Counted from the stretch's first letter, positions 22,184-33,375 are shown. The stretch: DNA of 64,000 nt from Agarophyton chilense (GCA_030374765.1 JARGXX010000095.1:1054001-1118000); one strand, 5' to 3'. Notes: a model not told the origin generated them from the sequence alone. Numbers and translations are program-made.

Positions 22184-23344
22184 ATGCCAACCTTGCGCAC
22201 CTACGCATACATAGCACCTTCGCCACGAGATGTTGTGCAAAGGGGCCAATCTTTCGCGGCATCAGGAATCCCACTAGTCACTTGGATATGCATTGTTCTC
22301 ACCCCACTTCTATGGTTGTTTGGCGTTCTCGCTTCTTCTCGCTCAATTCACCTCATCTCGTTAACCCTTCTATCAATTTTGCCGGCGGTCTTGGTGGGTA
22401 AATTCGTGCTGAAGAAATTTGCAGATGAGGCCGTCACCAAATCTTTTCTAATCTCACAATTCTTCTTGGGTGCATTTCTTCTTTCTCCAATCGTCGTCAT
22501 TGTGGACAGTGGTTTGGCTCTGGTTTTCGGATTTATTCTTTTTTCATCCGAGATAGTCGAACTTTGCAAGTTCCCAGGTCTGCTGAACGCAATAGACGGC
22601 CCAAATCTATTTGAAACTGATATAACAAGAGCATTTGATTCAACGCTCGCGGTTTCTGGCGAGCCTCTTGGCATAAATCCAGACATGATATTCGCATATA
22701 TACGGGAGCATGTCCCTCTGTGGAAAATGATCGTGTATGCGCTTTTCTCTGCATTCATTGTCGCTGGGTTAACGGATGAAGTTGCCAAATGGATGCTTGC
22801 TCGTCGGTATAGGGAAGTAAACAAAAGGGATGAGAACCTAGATCGATATTGTTGTATTTCTTGCAAAGGTATTCTTTCAGTCGCATGTATGGGAGCTCTT
22901 GGGTTTGCAACTATTGAAAACTATGGTTTCGTGATGGGACTGAGATCATCGCCAGACTCAAGGTTTGGACTGAGACTCGTCAGTTTGGCTCTGTTCCGTG
23001 GGTTTTTGGCATTTCCAGTCCACGTCGGGGCGCAGTTCTATGTTGCCGTTGCTGCAGCTCAGTCGTATATCTTTCGTGAGCCGATCGGAGTGGTGAAGTC
23101 ACTTTCAATTGCTGCTCTGATTCATGGTCTTTTTGATGCCATATCTTTGGTTACGTTGATTTTCGTTGGAGTGTTGGGAGTTCCCCCCTGGGTGGACATT
23201 AGTGTCATTATGCTGCAAGCCTGTTTGACGATCTTGCTGGTAGTGGTGTGCCGTGTGCGGTACAAGGCCTTGCTACAAAGGGAGAAAATGGTGCAGAAGT
23301 CTTGTAATCTGAATAATAGTTTATCCAAGGTATTGCAGTCGTGA
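22184..23344 (+). CDS. PrsW-like intramembrane metalloprotease
   Basis: 386 residues from ATG 22184, with about nine hydrophobic segments. The conserved PrsW/CPBP-like signature blocks are present in order: TDEVAKW (about residues 197-203, the glutamate motif), FATIENYGF (about 245), FPVHVGAQF (about 280) and ALIHGLFDAISL (about 310-321). In PrsW the Glu and the two His are the presumed metal ligands within the membrane. The first motif reads DE rather than EE. A long loop (residues 125-175) precedes the core. Bacterial PrsW cleaves anti-sigma factors; the eukaryotic substrate is unknown. Localisation is not evident: I see no clear transit peptide. The gene is intact and intronless. Confidence 0.65.
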   Translation: MPTLRTYAYIAPSPRDVVQRGQSFAASGIPLVTWICIVLTPLLWLFGVLASSRSIHLISLTLLSILPAVLVGKFVLKKFADEAVTKSFLISQFFLGAFLLSPIVVIVDSGLALVFGFILFSSEIVELCKFPGLLNAIDGPNLFETDITRAFDSTLAVSGEPLGINPDMIFAYIREHVPLWKMIVYALFSAFIVAGLTDEVAKWMLARRYREVNKRDENLDRYCCISCKGILSVACMGALGFATIENYGFVMGLRSSPDSRFGLRLVSLALFRGFLAFPVHVGAQFYVAVAAAQSYIFREPIGVVKSLSIAALIHGLFDAISLVTLIFVGVLGVPPWVDISVIMLQACLTILLVVVCRVRYKALLQREKMVQKSCNLNNSLSKVLQS

Positions 23345-24046
23345 TGTTTTTGGAAAACTTGTAGTTGGTTGCTGTGCATGTTTTGCCCAACAATTGCAGG
23401 TTGTGTTCGGTTGAATTGGCTCTACGTACTAGCTCTAGCGTGCATGATCCATCGGTTGGCAGGAGACGCCTTCACCAAATGGTAAGGATCTGGTGGGTGG
23501 TGACCAATGTTTGTTTCAAACAACTTGTTTGCGATTACAGTGCCATTGTCGTCAAATGTTTGATTATGTGAAAAGCGTTTCATGTTGATCTCGAAACTTG
23601 AAATATTTTTATGGAACTTGCCCAGAGCTCAGCTCTTCCGCGAAGAAATCAATACCTAAGGTTTACACGACTACCCTTGGGTACGCGTGTTGTTTGGCGG
23701 TTTGAGACGAGATTTCCTCGAGCCAGAAATTAAGGTTACATATGTAGGTAGAAACGAAGCACAGAAGCGGGTAGCCCTTTGACACTGTGTTTGAAACTCG
23801 CGTGACCAAGTTGCAGAGTCGGTGACTGCGCTTGAAGCGCAGTCAAAACTGTGTCCAACAGCGCCCCTTCGAAGACGTTGATGCGCTGTCAACGGCACGC
23901 AGTGTTGGCCCTTGCGCGCAATTACGTATGCAATTCAAAAGCTGTAAGGCTACCAAACCTAGTTAGACCTTGAGGCACTACACAAGTCCTACACTGTACA
24001 CCAGAACCAACGCTCCTCCTTCCCCCCTCAATCAGCCATCTTCATC
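23345..24046. other. Intergenic, nothing recognised
   Basis: No supported gene. The last 60 bases before 24047 are pyrimidine-rich, as in leaders of the neighbouring genes. Confidence 0.5.
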
Positions 24047-24967
24047 ATGTCGATCCTTGCCACGCACTTACGTTCACCCGAGCAGCGACGAAGCGACAAT
24101 CTCACTATTCTAACTCGCCGCGCACCACCTCCACAATCTTGTGGTCGATTCTTTAAAGTATCAGCCGAAAACGGTGTGCAAGTGCACAACTTTGACCCGT
24201 CCGCGTTCGATTCAGACGCCGAAACCGACGGACCGCCTTCTGGTTCTTTCGCGTGGCGACGGGAGCATTCGCGCATTCGAACAAGTTTGAGCCTCAACAG
24301 CATATCATCTCGACTCGACCCTGATTCTACTCAGCGTCGCACGCGTCCTTCGTTGACACGGCGGCCGTCAACGCCCACGTTGGTTCCGTTTTCAAGAGAT
24401 CGAGCGTCAAGTTTCTACCATGGCAAATCGCGCTTGCATCAAAGCATATCCAATGATGACATAATTGGCGCTGTGAATCCGCAGCGTTTACAACAACTGC
24501 TCGGCGAAGACTACGTTCTGTTTTGCTCCAATTCTAAGACAGCGCCACCGCAACGCCCGGATAGGCACACGGCCAGTAGCAACATGCCTAGGCGCGCTGC
24601 TCGTCCTGCGCGAAGCACATTCTTCAGTTCGAGAAGACCTGGTTTCAGCATGTCACTTGTTTCGGCTGGCAGCTTTCGTGCCGAAAGCGACGAAGAGAGA
24701 GACGTGGAACAGTTTAGTCGTATGCTTGTGGCGGAACGTGGCAACGACCAACGCCCTAGTTGCGCTTCAATCCCATTGTTTGTCGAAGAAATTGGAAGAG
24801 TTCCGCGCGTGGCAGTGGTGGACGGAAAAGCTCGGAGGGTGCGCGTGCGACGACCGAGGGGCGGTTCGTATCACCCGAAGCCATCAAACGGTCTTGGGGG
24901 CGGCGTTATCATGCGATGTTTCGGAATATGTTTGCATCCTACTCACCGTAGAGGCGATGAGGAGTGA
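24047..24967 (+). CDS. Hypothetical Arg/Ser-rich protein
   Basis: 306 residues from ATG 24047 (catcATG context, pyrimidine-rich leader). The sequence is basic and Ser-rich and looks mainly disordered. Recognisable features are clusters such as RRAPPPQS and RRPSTPTLVPFSRDR, an acidic patch ESDEERDVEQFSRML (about residues 215-230) and an Arg/Gly-rich stretch near the end (RRVRVRRPRGG). Small structured-looking pieces are NDDIIGAVNPQRLQQLLGED and ASIPLFVEEIGRVPRV. No domain is recognised. Codon usage resembles neighbouring genes, and no stop interrupts 306 codons. Confidence 0.55.
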   Translation: MSILATHLRSPEQRRSDNLTILTRRAPPPQSCGRFFKVSAENGVQVHNFDPSAFDSDAETDGPPSGSFAWRREHSRIRTSLSLNSISSRLDPDSTQRRTRPSLTRRPSTPTLVPFSRDRASSFYHGKSRLHQSISNDDIIGAVNPQRLQQLLGEDYVLFCSNSKTAPPQRPDRHTASSNMPRRAARPARSTFFSSRRPGFSMSLVSAGSFRAESDEERDVEQFSRMLVAERGNDQRPSCASIPLFVEEIGRVPRVAVVDGKARRVRVRRPRGGSYHPKPSNGLGGGVIMRCFGICLHPTHRRGDEE

Positions 24968-25628
24968 TGACAAGTCCACATTCCATCGTGGTGATGGGCC
25001 CAACCGTCTCGATGGGAAGGTCCAACCCCAAGTTGTCATACAATTTACATAGCGCGGCGCTTGTGGGCTGCATACAGCGAAAGACAAGTGCAAACACGGA
25101 CGGGTCGGTTTTGAAAATGACGAACAAAGATCGGTTGACTAATTTGCCTATCGATTCGTTCCCCTTTTGTTCATAGCAATCGTTTTACAGACTGTATTAC
25201 AAAGATAGCTGTCATGGTACCCAAACTCACGTACAGGTGCGGGCACGAGTGTCGTGGACGTGGACGACGTTATCTTAGCGATATTCGTTGTAGATATACA
25301 CTTTTCAAGTTCAGGGATATTGCAATCTTTCAAGCCCGATCGACTCAGCGCAAAGCGCACTTTTCTCAACGTCTCAGCTTGGAGATCAAACCTTCTCAGC
25401 CGTCTTCCACCTTTCGCTGTGTTGTACCTCTTCTCCTTTCTGCTCGCTCTGGTCTCTAGTTAGCCCGCCTTTTTGGCGACGTGCCTTTCGCACGTGCCCC
25501 ACGGCTCGCCGCCCTCGCTGACTTTCCCGTCGAGCCCGTCGTTATTCCCCACTGATCCCTCCTTTTCGTGCAAGAATTAAGCCTTTCTCGCCCAATTCTT
25601 CCTCCCCACCTTTCATCCGTCCGTTCTT
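24968..25628. other. Intergenic, nothing recognised
   Basis: No supported gene. The last 150 bases before 25629 are pyrimidine-rich (many ctt/tcc), as expected for a leader. Confidence 0.45.
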
Positions 25629-26006
25629 ATGGACCTTAACAAACTCATGGGCTACAGTAGAAACGGCGCACGAATGGTAGACATGGAGGGTGTAATCCAT
25701 GCCATGCCGCAATACGGCAACACTGACCAGCAACAACATAGGAACAAAAATCCGCCTGCAAAGTCGCACACACCCGTGAAAGAGCCCTCTTCGTCGACAC
25801 GTTCCTTCTGGCGCACTGTTTTAAACAGCCCACTTCCTTCGTCCTCCTCCTCTTCGGCCGCTGCCGCGCACTCAACTGTCGCATCCATGAGCTTTCGCCT
25901 CACTGACGTGGCGTCTCCCACGCTGTCTAAGACGAATCTATCGTCGAAAACTGAGCAAAACATGATTCCATGTGATCGTCGTGGTGAGAGTGAAGGGAAG
26001 CCTTAG
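25629..26006 (+). CDS. Small Ser-rich hypothetical protein
   Basis: 125 residues from ATG 25629. The first 35 residues (MDLNKLMGYSRNGARMVDME...) look ordered; the rest is Ser/Ala/Pro-rich with a run of Ser then Ala (about residues 76-86), probably disordered. No domain is recognised. Support comes from a pyrimidine-rich leader and non-random composition; it may also be the first exon of a longer gene. Confidence 0.4.
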   Translation: MDLNKLMGYSRNGARMVDMEGVIHAMPQYGNTDQQQHRNKNPPAKSHTPVKEPSSSTRSFWRTVLNSPLPSSSSSSAAAAHSTVASMSFRLTDVASPTLSKTNLSSKTEQNMIPCDRRGESEGKP

Positions 26007-27889
26007 GCGGTTGCCACCAAGTTTTGTTCTTCTTCAAGGGAGCTTTGCTGTGTGTGCCCGTCTATCGGTAGTCTCAACTCGTGTACGATAAGCCGCCCAA
26101 GATGCATCGCCTATTTCTTGCGCCGAGGAAAGTTATCCTGCCTTCCGCATTCGGAAGCGTTGCCCACAAACTCTTCACGATCCCAATGGATACCATTAGT
26201 GGTGCACAACCGGCCATAGTAGCGGACGGCCGGTTGTACTCTATGAAGTCTTCAAAATGTTTCTCATGCATGGACGTTGTGGGCGCTTCAAAGATGAAGA
26301 GTAGTAGATAGAACACAGATGCTTTGCGCGCTTCATATCATTCTGCGAACGCTCTAACATCCTAATGACTAGTCTTAAGCTCTGGCGAAATATGCAAGAT
26401 TATGCTAAACTTGTGACCTATACCATCAAAGTTTGATAAACAGAACTCCTAGCTCCTCCACAGAAGCTTTTTCCGAGCCCATGTGATTAGCGACATGTAC
26501 CAATCATAAGCACATTATGATTCCATAAGCTTCGGCGTGGTCAACGTGTTGCTCTCCAGAGAGTGGCACACGCGAGTACCGTGGCAAGTGAAACCGTAGC
26601 GTACAGAAACAATGTACAAATGCCTACAGTCAAGTCATGCTAAGGAAGCATTGATAGCTTTCCGTTTTGTTCCAAATTGCTGACTCAAACCCTTTTTGCT
26701 TGGAGATAACTTCCAAAACACATTACTTCACATGAACGATCTGTACGAACGATGACGGGATTCTAACACCAATTGTTCAAATGTTAAGCAGTCTGTACCT
26801 CCGTGTGCTGGTACATTGTTTCCGGGGAATCCAACAACGTATTCTTGAAAGCGTGGTTCGAATTTTCGACTTGCTAACATTTTTCGGCTTTTTCTCCTAT
26901 TCCAAGAGCTCATTTCAGGCCCGTATGTGTGACTGACTAATCTAAGTTTGAAGTCATAAGTCATCGTGTAAAACAGCCAGTCAGTCACTTCATCAGTCAT
27001 TAATTTCCTCGACACCTCTTTTGGCTATAATATGTACAATAGTCTCCAGCTTTTGACCCTTTGGATGCAGTAAACCAGCCTGAAGCTCATCTTCACATGA
27101 ATGTAGCTCATTTCGAACGTAGAGTCGACGTTGCTCGCACATCTTGTCGGCATTGGACTAACATGTGCATGAGAATCATCAGCCTGTTTCAAGTAATCCA
27201 CATCAAACTCAGGACTTATTAGCTGACATTAAAGACGTGCGCACACTGTATAATGTACCCAAAACGGCGCGAAACGATAGCAATTCAAACCGAAACAGAG
27301 ACGAAGCTAGGACTTTAAGAAAGACGAAAAGGCACTCAGCGGTCACCTCATGATCATTGCTCGCTGCAATTGTCTTTTATAACTACTGTGAACGTTCTGA
27401 AACATGATATCACTTTAGCCTCGGCATCATTTCTTGTCGTGGCCTTGAAAAATCGAGAAATTCAGCAAGCTTTCCGGTTGTCTACAGCAATTTATACTTC
27501 CAATCCTGCACCACATCTTCAGACAAACCCAGAAACTCGATCTCTCTCCGCAACCAAGCCAAAATCAAAATTTCATGAACGTCGTCGTATCATGGCAGCA
27601 GATGTTATCTTTTAGGTTGCCGACGTATGGGCGCAAGAGGATAATCGGGCACGAGGCTTCAGGCGATCTACTACAGTGCGCGAAGTCTGGATAAAGCCAC
27701 CACCCTATTCGTCCTTACTGCCATCGACAGCCGGCAAATGGGCCTTTTATTGTAGTCAGTATTTAAAAAGCCATTAAGAAACTAGTTTCAGAACTTCGCA
27801 GAACCAGACCTAACCCACAGTTCTCTGAACTTTAAAAAGTCCTGGAAAAGATAGCAAAATCTAATTAGAGGCCAAAAAAGCAACACATT
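26007..27889. other. Gene-poor interval with short frames and one strong stem-loop
   Basis: Several 60-95-codon frames occur (for example 27015-26728 minus, and 27165-27353 and 27370-27615 plus), but none has a motif I recognise. The plus-strand pair could be a decayed transposase. A perfect 10-bp stem-loop lies at 26206-26237. Confidence 0.35.
26206..26237. repeat. Stem-loop, 10-bp perfect stem
   Basis: acaaccggcc (26206-26215) pairs with ggccggttgt (26228-26237) around a 12-nt loop. It is GC-rich in moderate-GC DNA and outside any assigned gene. There is no T-run, so it is not a simple terminator; it may be a transcript 3' structure or a transposon tip. Confidence 0.4.
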
Positions 27890-28660
27890 TATTTCATTCA
27901 ATGCTTAGTCATTTCATACTTTTTCTCTACCCCATAAATACAGCGCTTCTGGATAGAGGTGTAAAGTGATTTCATAAACTCTCCGCTCAAATTATTCCAA
28001 CATCCAATCACACAATCCAAAGCGTTTCAGCATTTTGAAATGGGCCCTGATTGGCTTTAACACGACGCGATAAAAACTCCAAAATGTTTTTTATAATGTC
28101 CAAGTCAGGTGACTTGGCCGTCCCTGCGCGAACGAAGAGTTTAGATAATGTGTTTTGAAAAGAATCAGATTAGATAAGGAAAGTTTGATACTCCTTCTAT
28201 ATGTAAATAGAAACACAATGAGGCAGTACAGAATAAGGAAATCATGTCAATACATGATCATGTAAACAATAAAAATATAAATTTAAATACAAATGAATTT
28301 GTAATAGAAACGCTATTTTACGGAAGAAAAAGTCACTGGAAATCCAACCACTGTAAAAAATTAACTTTATGATCGGCCACCACTTCGTAGTATCACGATG
28401 TATAGAGCCTTCACCTTCCTGGAAATAAAACCTTTGTCAAATTTTTTTCCACGGCAAATGGTGACTATTCCATTTTTCAATACATTGCAGTACTCCGTAA
28501 CGGCCATTTTACTAAGGTTAACGACCAGATTACTTTACATCTGTTTCATCAAAGTTAAATTTCTTTACATCGGAAAAAAAAAGTTTTCTTCCATTTCATG
28601 ATAGAAAAATTCATCTCATCTCGAGCCCAAATCAACATTTTATTTTTATTCATTTTAGAA
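27890..28660 (-). pseudogene. Tc1/mariner (IS630-type) transposase relic
   Basis: The minus strand reads WARDEMNFSIMKWKK near 28640, the WxxVxFSDE-type region. Then comes WTAKSPDLDIIKNILEFLSR near 28110-28050, the canonical W..SPDLNPIE..W block with the third acidic residue. The end is WNNLSGEFMKSLYTSIQKR near 27980-27910, the conserved C-terminal helix. Frames switch several times and multiple stops occur. These three blocks in order are characteristic of Tc1/mariner elements. Confidence 0.7.
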
Positions 28661-29207
28661 ATCATTGGTAACTGTTACATATTTTTCAAAGATTAACTTT
28701 AAATCATCACGTAACACCTGTTGAATGCATTTGACAGAACCTGTCAGAGAAAAGTCGTTACAAAGTTCCCTGGAAGACCTAGTTGAGTTTAAAGCCGATC
28801 AGAGTAGAAATCCTTAAGCCTTCAAAATAATTTCTTGTTATTAGAGCTTCTAAAGCATTTTTTGTAGTTTTTAGGATCTTTGAGAAGTTTCTGGACCACA
28901 TTACCAGAGCGACTAATGGTTTAAGAAATCTCATTTTGAGAACAGCAATGAAATGAAGTTGCAGGTATCACACCTGTTGTAACGCAATGATTGGTGGGTC
29001 AGCGTACTGGTATAAACCTGAGGGAGCGTGGTAGAGCGGGTCCTAAGGCTAGTATCCTTTACGACGGCACTCCCAGAGTACTTAGTGCAATGGGCTGGCG
29101 TTTACTGCGTAGTCCTACAGGTTCCAGCTACGGAAACGATGGCTTTAAAACCATTGGTGGAACTGGTGTACCAAAAAAGGTAATTTAGTATCCTTACTGA
29201 AGGAAAA
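28661..29207. other. Gene-free flank of an LTR
   Basis: A 65-codon plus frame at 28991-29188 (GINLRERGRAGPKASILYDG start region) ends just before the LTR at 29208. It could be a gene fragment cut by that insertion; I do not recognise it. Confidence 0.3.
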
Positions 29208-30094
29208 TGCCCTTCAAGGGGGTTTCTTCCAAGGACTTAGAGATTTCGCTCGCTTGAGAACTAGCTTGGTCTATGACAAGCTATACCGCTATTGCGTGCC
29301 GACGGCCGGTTAGGACCGGAAGTGCACACTGGTGGAACACGTGGACTGCACGGATGCTGACGCTCGAGTGCGAGGCGTGCCACACGTGGCCCGGATTCTA
29401 CCTAATGGATAGTATTATTTAGTATTTTTTAGTTTTTATTTAGCTACGCTATCGCTATTTAGTGTCTATTTTTCGGGCGCGCGCCCACTGTCAGGGGCCG
29501 CGCGCCACACTACTTAGGAGGTTGAGCACTGCTCCCCAGTAAACACCCTCTTGGGAGATCCCAAGGAGGGAGTCCTGGCTATGAACTTTTCGCCTTCGGC
29601 GCGTCTTCACCGCATACTGCGTGAGCGCCCGTCGCACGTTAGTTTATCCACCCCTCTGTCGACCAGAGAGCTACCACCACCGTGGGTTCATATTTAATCG
29701 CCGAGACTTGTCGTAGTCTCGCCCCTGTATAGGGTTTCGCCCCCATTTTCCTCTTGTTCTCCTTTTTGGCTCTCGTGAGTGGCCGCCTCACTCACCCCGC
29801 TCGCCCCCCTCATACGAGTGTTTCCTCGCTTCTTTTCCGACAATCGCCGTGATACCGCTCCGCCTAGGATTGGTCACACCCCGGTCTGTGCCGTGCTCAC
29901 CTAAACACTCTAGATATATCCCGCCAGATTGGCCTCGGTCTTACACCCGGCTCCGTCATGCCTTTCCAGAGTGGCTCTGTTTCTGTGCTCCGCTGGGACG
30001 CGTCTCCTCCGCCTGAGGCGTGTCTCTCAAGAAAGGAAGATCCCGATCATCTATCATCTTCGTGGTGTCTCCGCTCCAAGCGTTGTCCTACACT
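29208..30094 (+). repeat. LTR of family B plus leader (truncated element)
   Basis: 29208-29899 (TG...CA) matches the two LTRs of element B in opposite orientation, and keeps a segment of about 92 bp that the 50-kb copy has lost. 29900-30094 matches the leader next to the 5' LTR of element B (50066 down to about 49880), so this is the 5' end of another B-type element whose gag-pol body is missing. It ends at the short spacer before the LTR of element A. Confidence 0.75.
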
Positions 30095-30517
30095 AACGGT
30101 GCCTACTTTACTCTAAGGGAGAAGCATCACTCGAGACAAGTAAATAGTAATAGCGAGGCGCTGGGATCTCCCTGGCACTGTAATGTGTAGTATTCCACTG
30201 AAGACTGTAGAATTCGGGGTGCAGTGGGTATCCACATAAATAACCGCGAAGATCGGGTGTCAACTTGCGAGCGACGGTTCTTAGATAAGAAGAGAGTGTG
30301 CGGAAGGCAATCAGGTGTGCCTGAACAATGGGGATAATACGTGTATCCACAAGGTGGATGTCCAGATACGGCGGTACGTAATTCACACGAGATCGGCTCG
30401 ATAACGCTTTTGATATCACAAATAACCAGGTAACAGTAGAGAAAACAACAAAGAAACAACACACACACACACACACAAAGCTGTAGAAAAAGGGCGGTAA
30501 ATGCACAACAGTAGGGG

Positions 30518-31696
30518 TGTGACGCAACGCGCCGGGCCCTTATTGAGGACAAGTAGCCACCCTCCACCGACCTTCTTACACTAAGCGGTGACGACGCCGT
30601 AATAGCTGGCATACTGCCAGGATGGAATACCGTGCATGGCGCTAGGTGTCATACGTGTGGCAATGGCCGGCAGCTAGTTCGTGTGGTTGGCACCATACAG
30701 TGCTCTGCACTGTTGCCTTGTAATTATTAATTGTATTTATTAGTTGTAATCTATCGTAATGGCTAACTGCTAAGCGGCCGGCGGTACTTGAGCGCCGGGT
30801 CGCCGGGGGCTAGACGGAAGTAAAGTCCAAGGCGGGAGAGACGCCTCCGAACTACTAGTTCGTGTCTTGAGACTATAGGGTTATAAGACCTTCACTCCCA
30901 GTCGACGCCGACAAGACAGGCAGCAGTCTGATCAACTGCTGCAGAGGTATCTCTCGCGTTTTAGCCTATCGAGAATTCCCCGTCCAGTCCTTGCCCTCAC
31001 GGCCATCGGTCGCCGCGTGGCGCATTGCACTTTCGCTCGGTCTATTGGACCGCTGCCAGTTCTACTGCCCGAGCAGATTGTAGACCCGTATCCGTTGGAT
31101 ACCGAGGTGTGGATCGGGAGCCTCGGATAAGTGAGTATCACTTCCAGGTGCAGCTGGTAAAGCCAGGCAGGCGCATTCGTCTGGGCGCTGGTTCAATCCC
31201 AGGGCTTGCCCTGCTTTGTTATCGTCACCCGTTGGATGTGAGTGATTACCACTTTGTGGCGCCAGTCGGCATAGCCAAGCAGACGCTCTCGTCTGAGCGC
31301 TGGTACAATCTCAGGGCTTGCCCTGCTTTGTTATCGCCACCCGTTGGGTGAAGTGGTTGGTGCGTCGTTGCCAACGTTAGGGTCGTGGCGCTCGTCCCGG
31401 CTCTGGTACAATCCCGGGGCTCGCCCCGGCTACTCGTCATACGCGGCGTATATCCAGGCCGATCACTTCGGTTCGTGTCGGATCGACACCACTCCGAGCA
31501 CGTCTTCCGGACGCCAAGAGCTCCTGTGGAACGATAGGAGTCTGTGTCTAGTCGACACTCCCCGCCTGTGAGACGACGCCTCTCTTGAGTCGTTGCGGAC
31601 TCTAGGGCCAGATAGCCGACCCCGGCTTTCCAGGCTCTGCCCGTGTGTAGCTCTCGCCGCCCGCGGCTGGTCTCCTGAGTAGTGCATTGAGTTACA
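30518..31696. repeat. Solo LTR of family C (1,179 bp) nested in LTR A
   Basis: It starts TGTGAC and ends GTTACA, a near-perfect inverted pair. It is flanked by a perfect 5-bp duplication AGGGG (30513-30517 and 31697-31701). The empty site is preserved in the other LTR-A copy near 13820. It contains the tandem hairpin repeats at 31141-31440. No internal coding sequence. Confidence 0.85.
31141..31440 (+). repeat. Three tandem degenerate units of about 100 bp with hairpins
   Basis: Units begin near 31141, 31258 and 31368. They share gctggt-caatc, a following gggcttgccctgctttgtta and cacccgttgg. Units 1 and 2 hold a hairpin with a 6-bp stem (cagacg/cgtctg in unit 2, with one G-T pair in unit 1). 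The ggttcaatccc of unit 1 recalls the T-arm/B-box of a tRNA, but no complete cloverleaf forms. This is probably an internal LTR expansion, possibly tRNA-derived. Confidence 0.6.
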
Positions 31697-31874
31697 AGGG
31701 GTTATCATCGGAACAAGAGCTATAGCTCAGAACGGTTAAGAACTGATACTATAGGTGCCCCTTCGTGGTGAACCACTTTAGGACTTCCAGGACTCACCAA
31801 GATGGTGTTTAGGTTGGTTGTTGCTTGGCCTTCCACCGTCCTCACCTGGGCCTTGCGCCCTTTAATGTGCCAAG

Positions 31875-32791
31875 TGTAGAGCAACGCCCAGTTAGGGGAT
31901 ACTTGAAGATGCAACTCATAGAATGAGGATTGAACCCTCCGAGGGTTATGACTATGATCCCCTCTAAGGTGTGCTGAGGTGGCACTGTTTTCTGGTTAGA
32001 GTTCGCCTATGAAGGGACAATTCGGATGGCCCATGGTTGGATTGGCCCCGTGATACACGTGGCTTAATTTTGGCACCGATTTTCGGATATTTATTAGAAC
32101 GTTGGACTTTTGGGCCCTGACAGTGGGATCTCCACGTGTATGGCCCTGAGCAGGTGTGCACTACTGTAGAGTTTAGTTAGTGGGCCCTACTTAGGGAGAT
32201 GAGATCTGACAGTCCGAAGCTCAGAGTAAAATGGAAACCCAGGTTGGTCTTCGATACCTTTAGAGGTTCTTCGTCGCCATCGTTTCGGCCTTACAACCCG
32301 GAACGGGCTCTGGTTAGCAACGCCTGCATAGGGACACGACTCCACTTGGAGAGTGCCCACGTTTGGGTTCCGTGCAACCACCCCCTTGGGACCGCTCAGA
32401 CGACCTGCGTGCACGATACCCCGTGGGTGTTCTGCTTACTTGTTGCGTGCTTTTTGTGTTTCCTTTCGAGGACAGGTTTTCGCCCCTGTATTGGGTTTCT
32501 TTTGTTGTTTCGCCCCTTTTCTGGTTCTCGGGTCCGGTGCCTGTTAGTGCCCGACCCTCGCCACGTTTTTCTTCTTCGCCGGATTTTCCCCCATTCTTTG
32601 GGATACCCATACCCATTCCCGATCCAACGGTTTCTACCCCTCACCTCCGTCGGTACTGCCGGAATTCCCCGTGGGAGTTACACCCCACACTACGGGTGGA
32701 ACGGAGGGCTCTGTCTCTGAGTCTGCCTCCCCCAGAGAGCAAGGCTTCGAACACCTTGAGAGCACTTCCCGTCGCCGGGTTTTGCTCCACA
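31875..32791. repeat. Solo LTR of family D (917 bp) nested in LTR A
   Basis: It starts TGTAGAGCAA and ends TTGCTCCACA, inverted termini with one mismatch in ten. It is flanked by a perfect CCAAG duplication (31870-31874, 32792-32796). The empty site is intact near 13998 in the other LTR-A copy (gccaagaggcaaagcc). Confidence 0.85.
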
Positions 32792-33375
32792 CCAAGAGGC
32801 AAAGCAAGAACTGTACAGTAATTCATACACGTGGCGTGCCACTACACAGTTATCTAAATAATACCAAATAAATAAAATATTTGGTGATGACACCTTACAG
32901 TGTACGCTAAATACAGTACTTCTTAATTACATTTATCCTGTCCAAACCTTTCCATGAAGTAGTTCTTCTCATAACTTCTCGTAATCGAGTATCTCCCAAG
33001 CAATAGCCTATGAATGCCGTATCGCGACTTCGTAGTATTTCGAACGGTCGAAATCAGGTGTTTTCAGAATGCTACATATACCCCCGTTAAGAGCGGAGCA
33101 GTCGCGATGCATTGTCTGTAAAATCAATCGCAGCGCGCTTCTCAGACATTCCGAATCTTCTTTTCGTATCACAACCTTGTCTTTCCCCAATCCACCTCGC
33201 GGTCATCTCGCCATTTCATCCTTCAAGCTTTTTTTTGTATCTGACATCTCGCGATTAGCAACTTTCCGTCTAACGTGGTCAATCCACTTACGTCTTATGA
33301 CGATCTCGAAAAACTCCGATCCAGCAGACTTCTGCAACGCCTAGAGGTTCCGCTCCAATCTCCCGAACTGCCCCT

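Larger units (their letters stand above)
30186..33076 (-). repeat. 3' LTR of element A, split by two solo LTRs
   Basis: On the minus strand it begins TGTAGCATTC (33076) and ends ATACTACA (30186). Total span is 2,891 bp; removing the two nested LTRs and one copy of each 5-bp duplication leaves 785 bp, matching the 780-bp solo copy at 13496-14275. A purine tract (AACGGGGG, 33088-33081 on the minus strand) lies four bases before it, as expected for a 3' LTR. A CA microsatellite lies at about 30460-30477. Confidence 0.8.

Noticed and set aside
30127-30612. 161-codon minus frame and its partner in LTR A
   Set aside because: It runs across a CA microsatellite and the LTR boundary. The similar frame at 13.4-13.9 kb is open only because the LTR is copied.
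31141-31440. tRNA genes
   Set aside because: The T-arm-like boxes are not accompanied by an acceptor stem, a proper D arm or a 7-nt anticodon loop.
32199-32821. 173- and 152-codon plus frames
   Set aside because: They lie entirely inside solo LTR D, whose ends and target duplication are clear. They are Phe/Pro-rich low-complexity chance frames.
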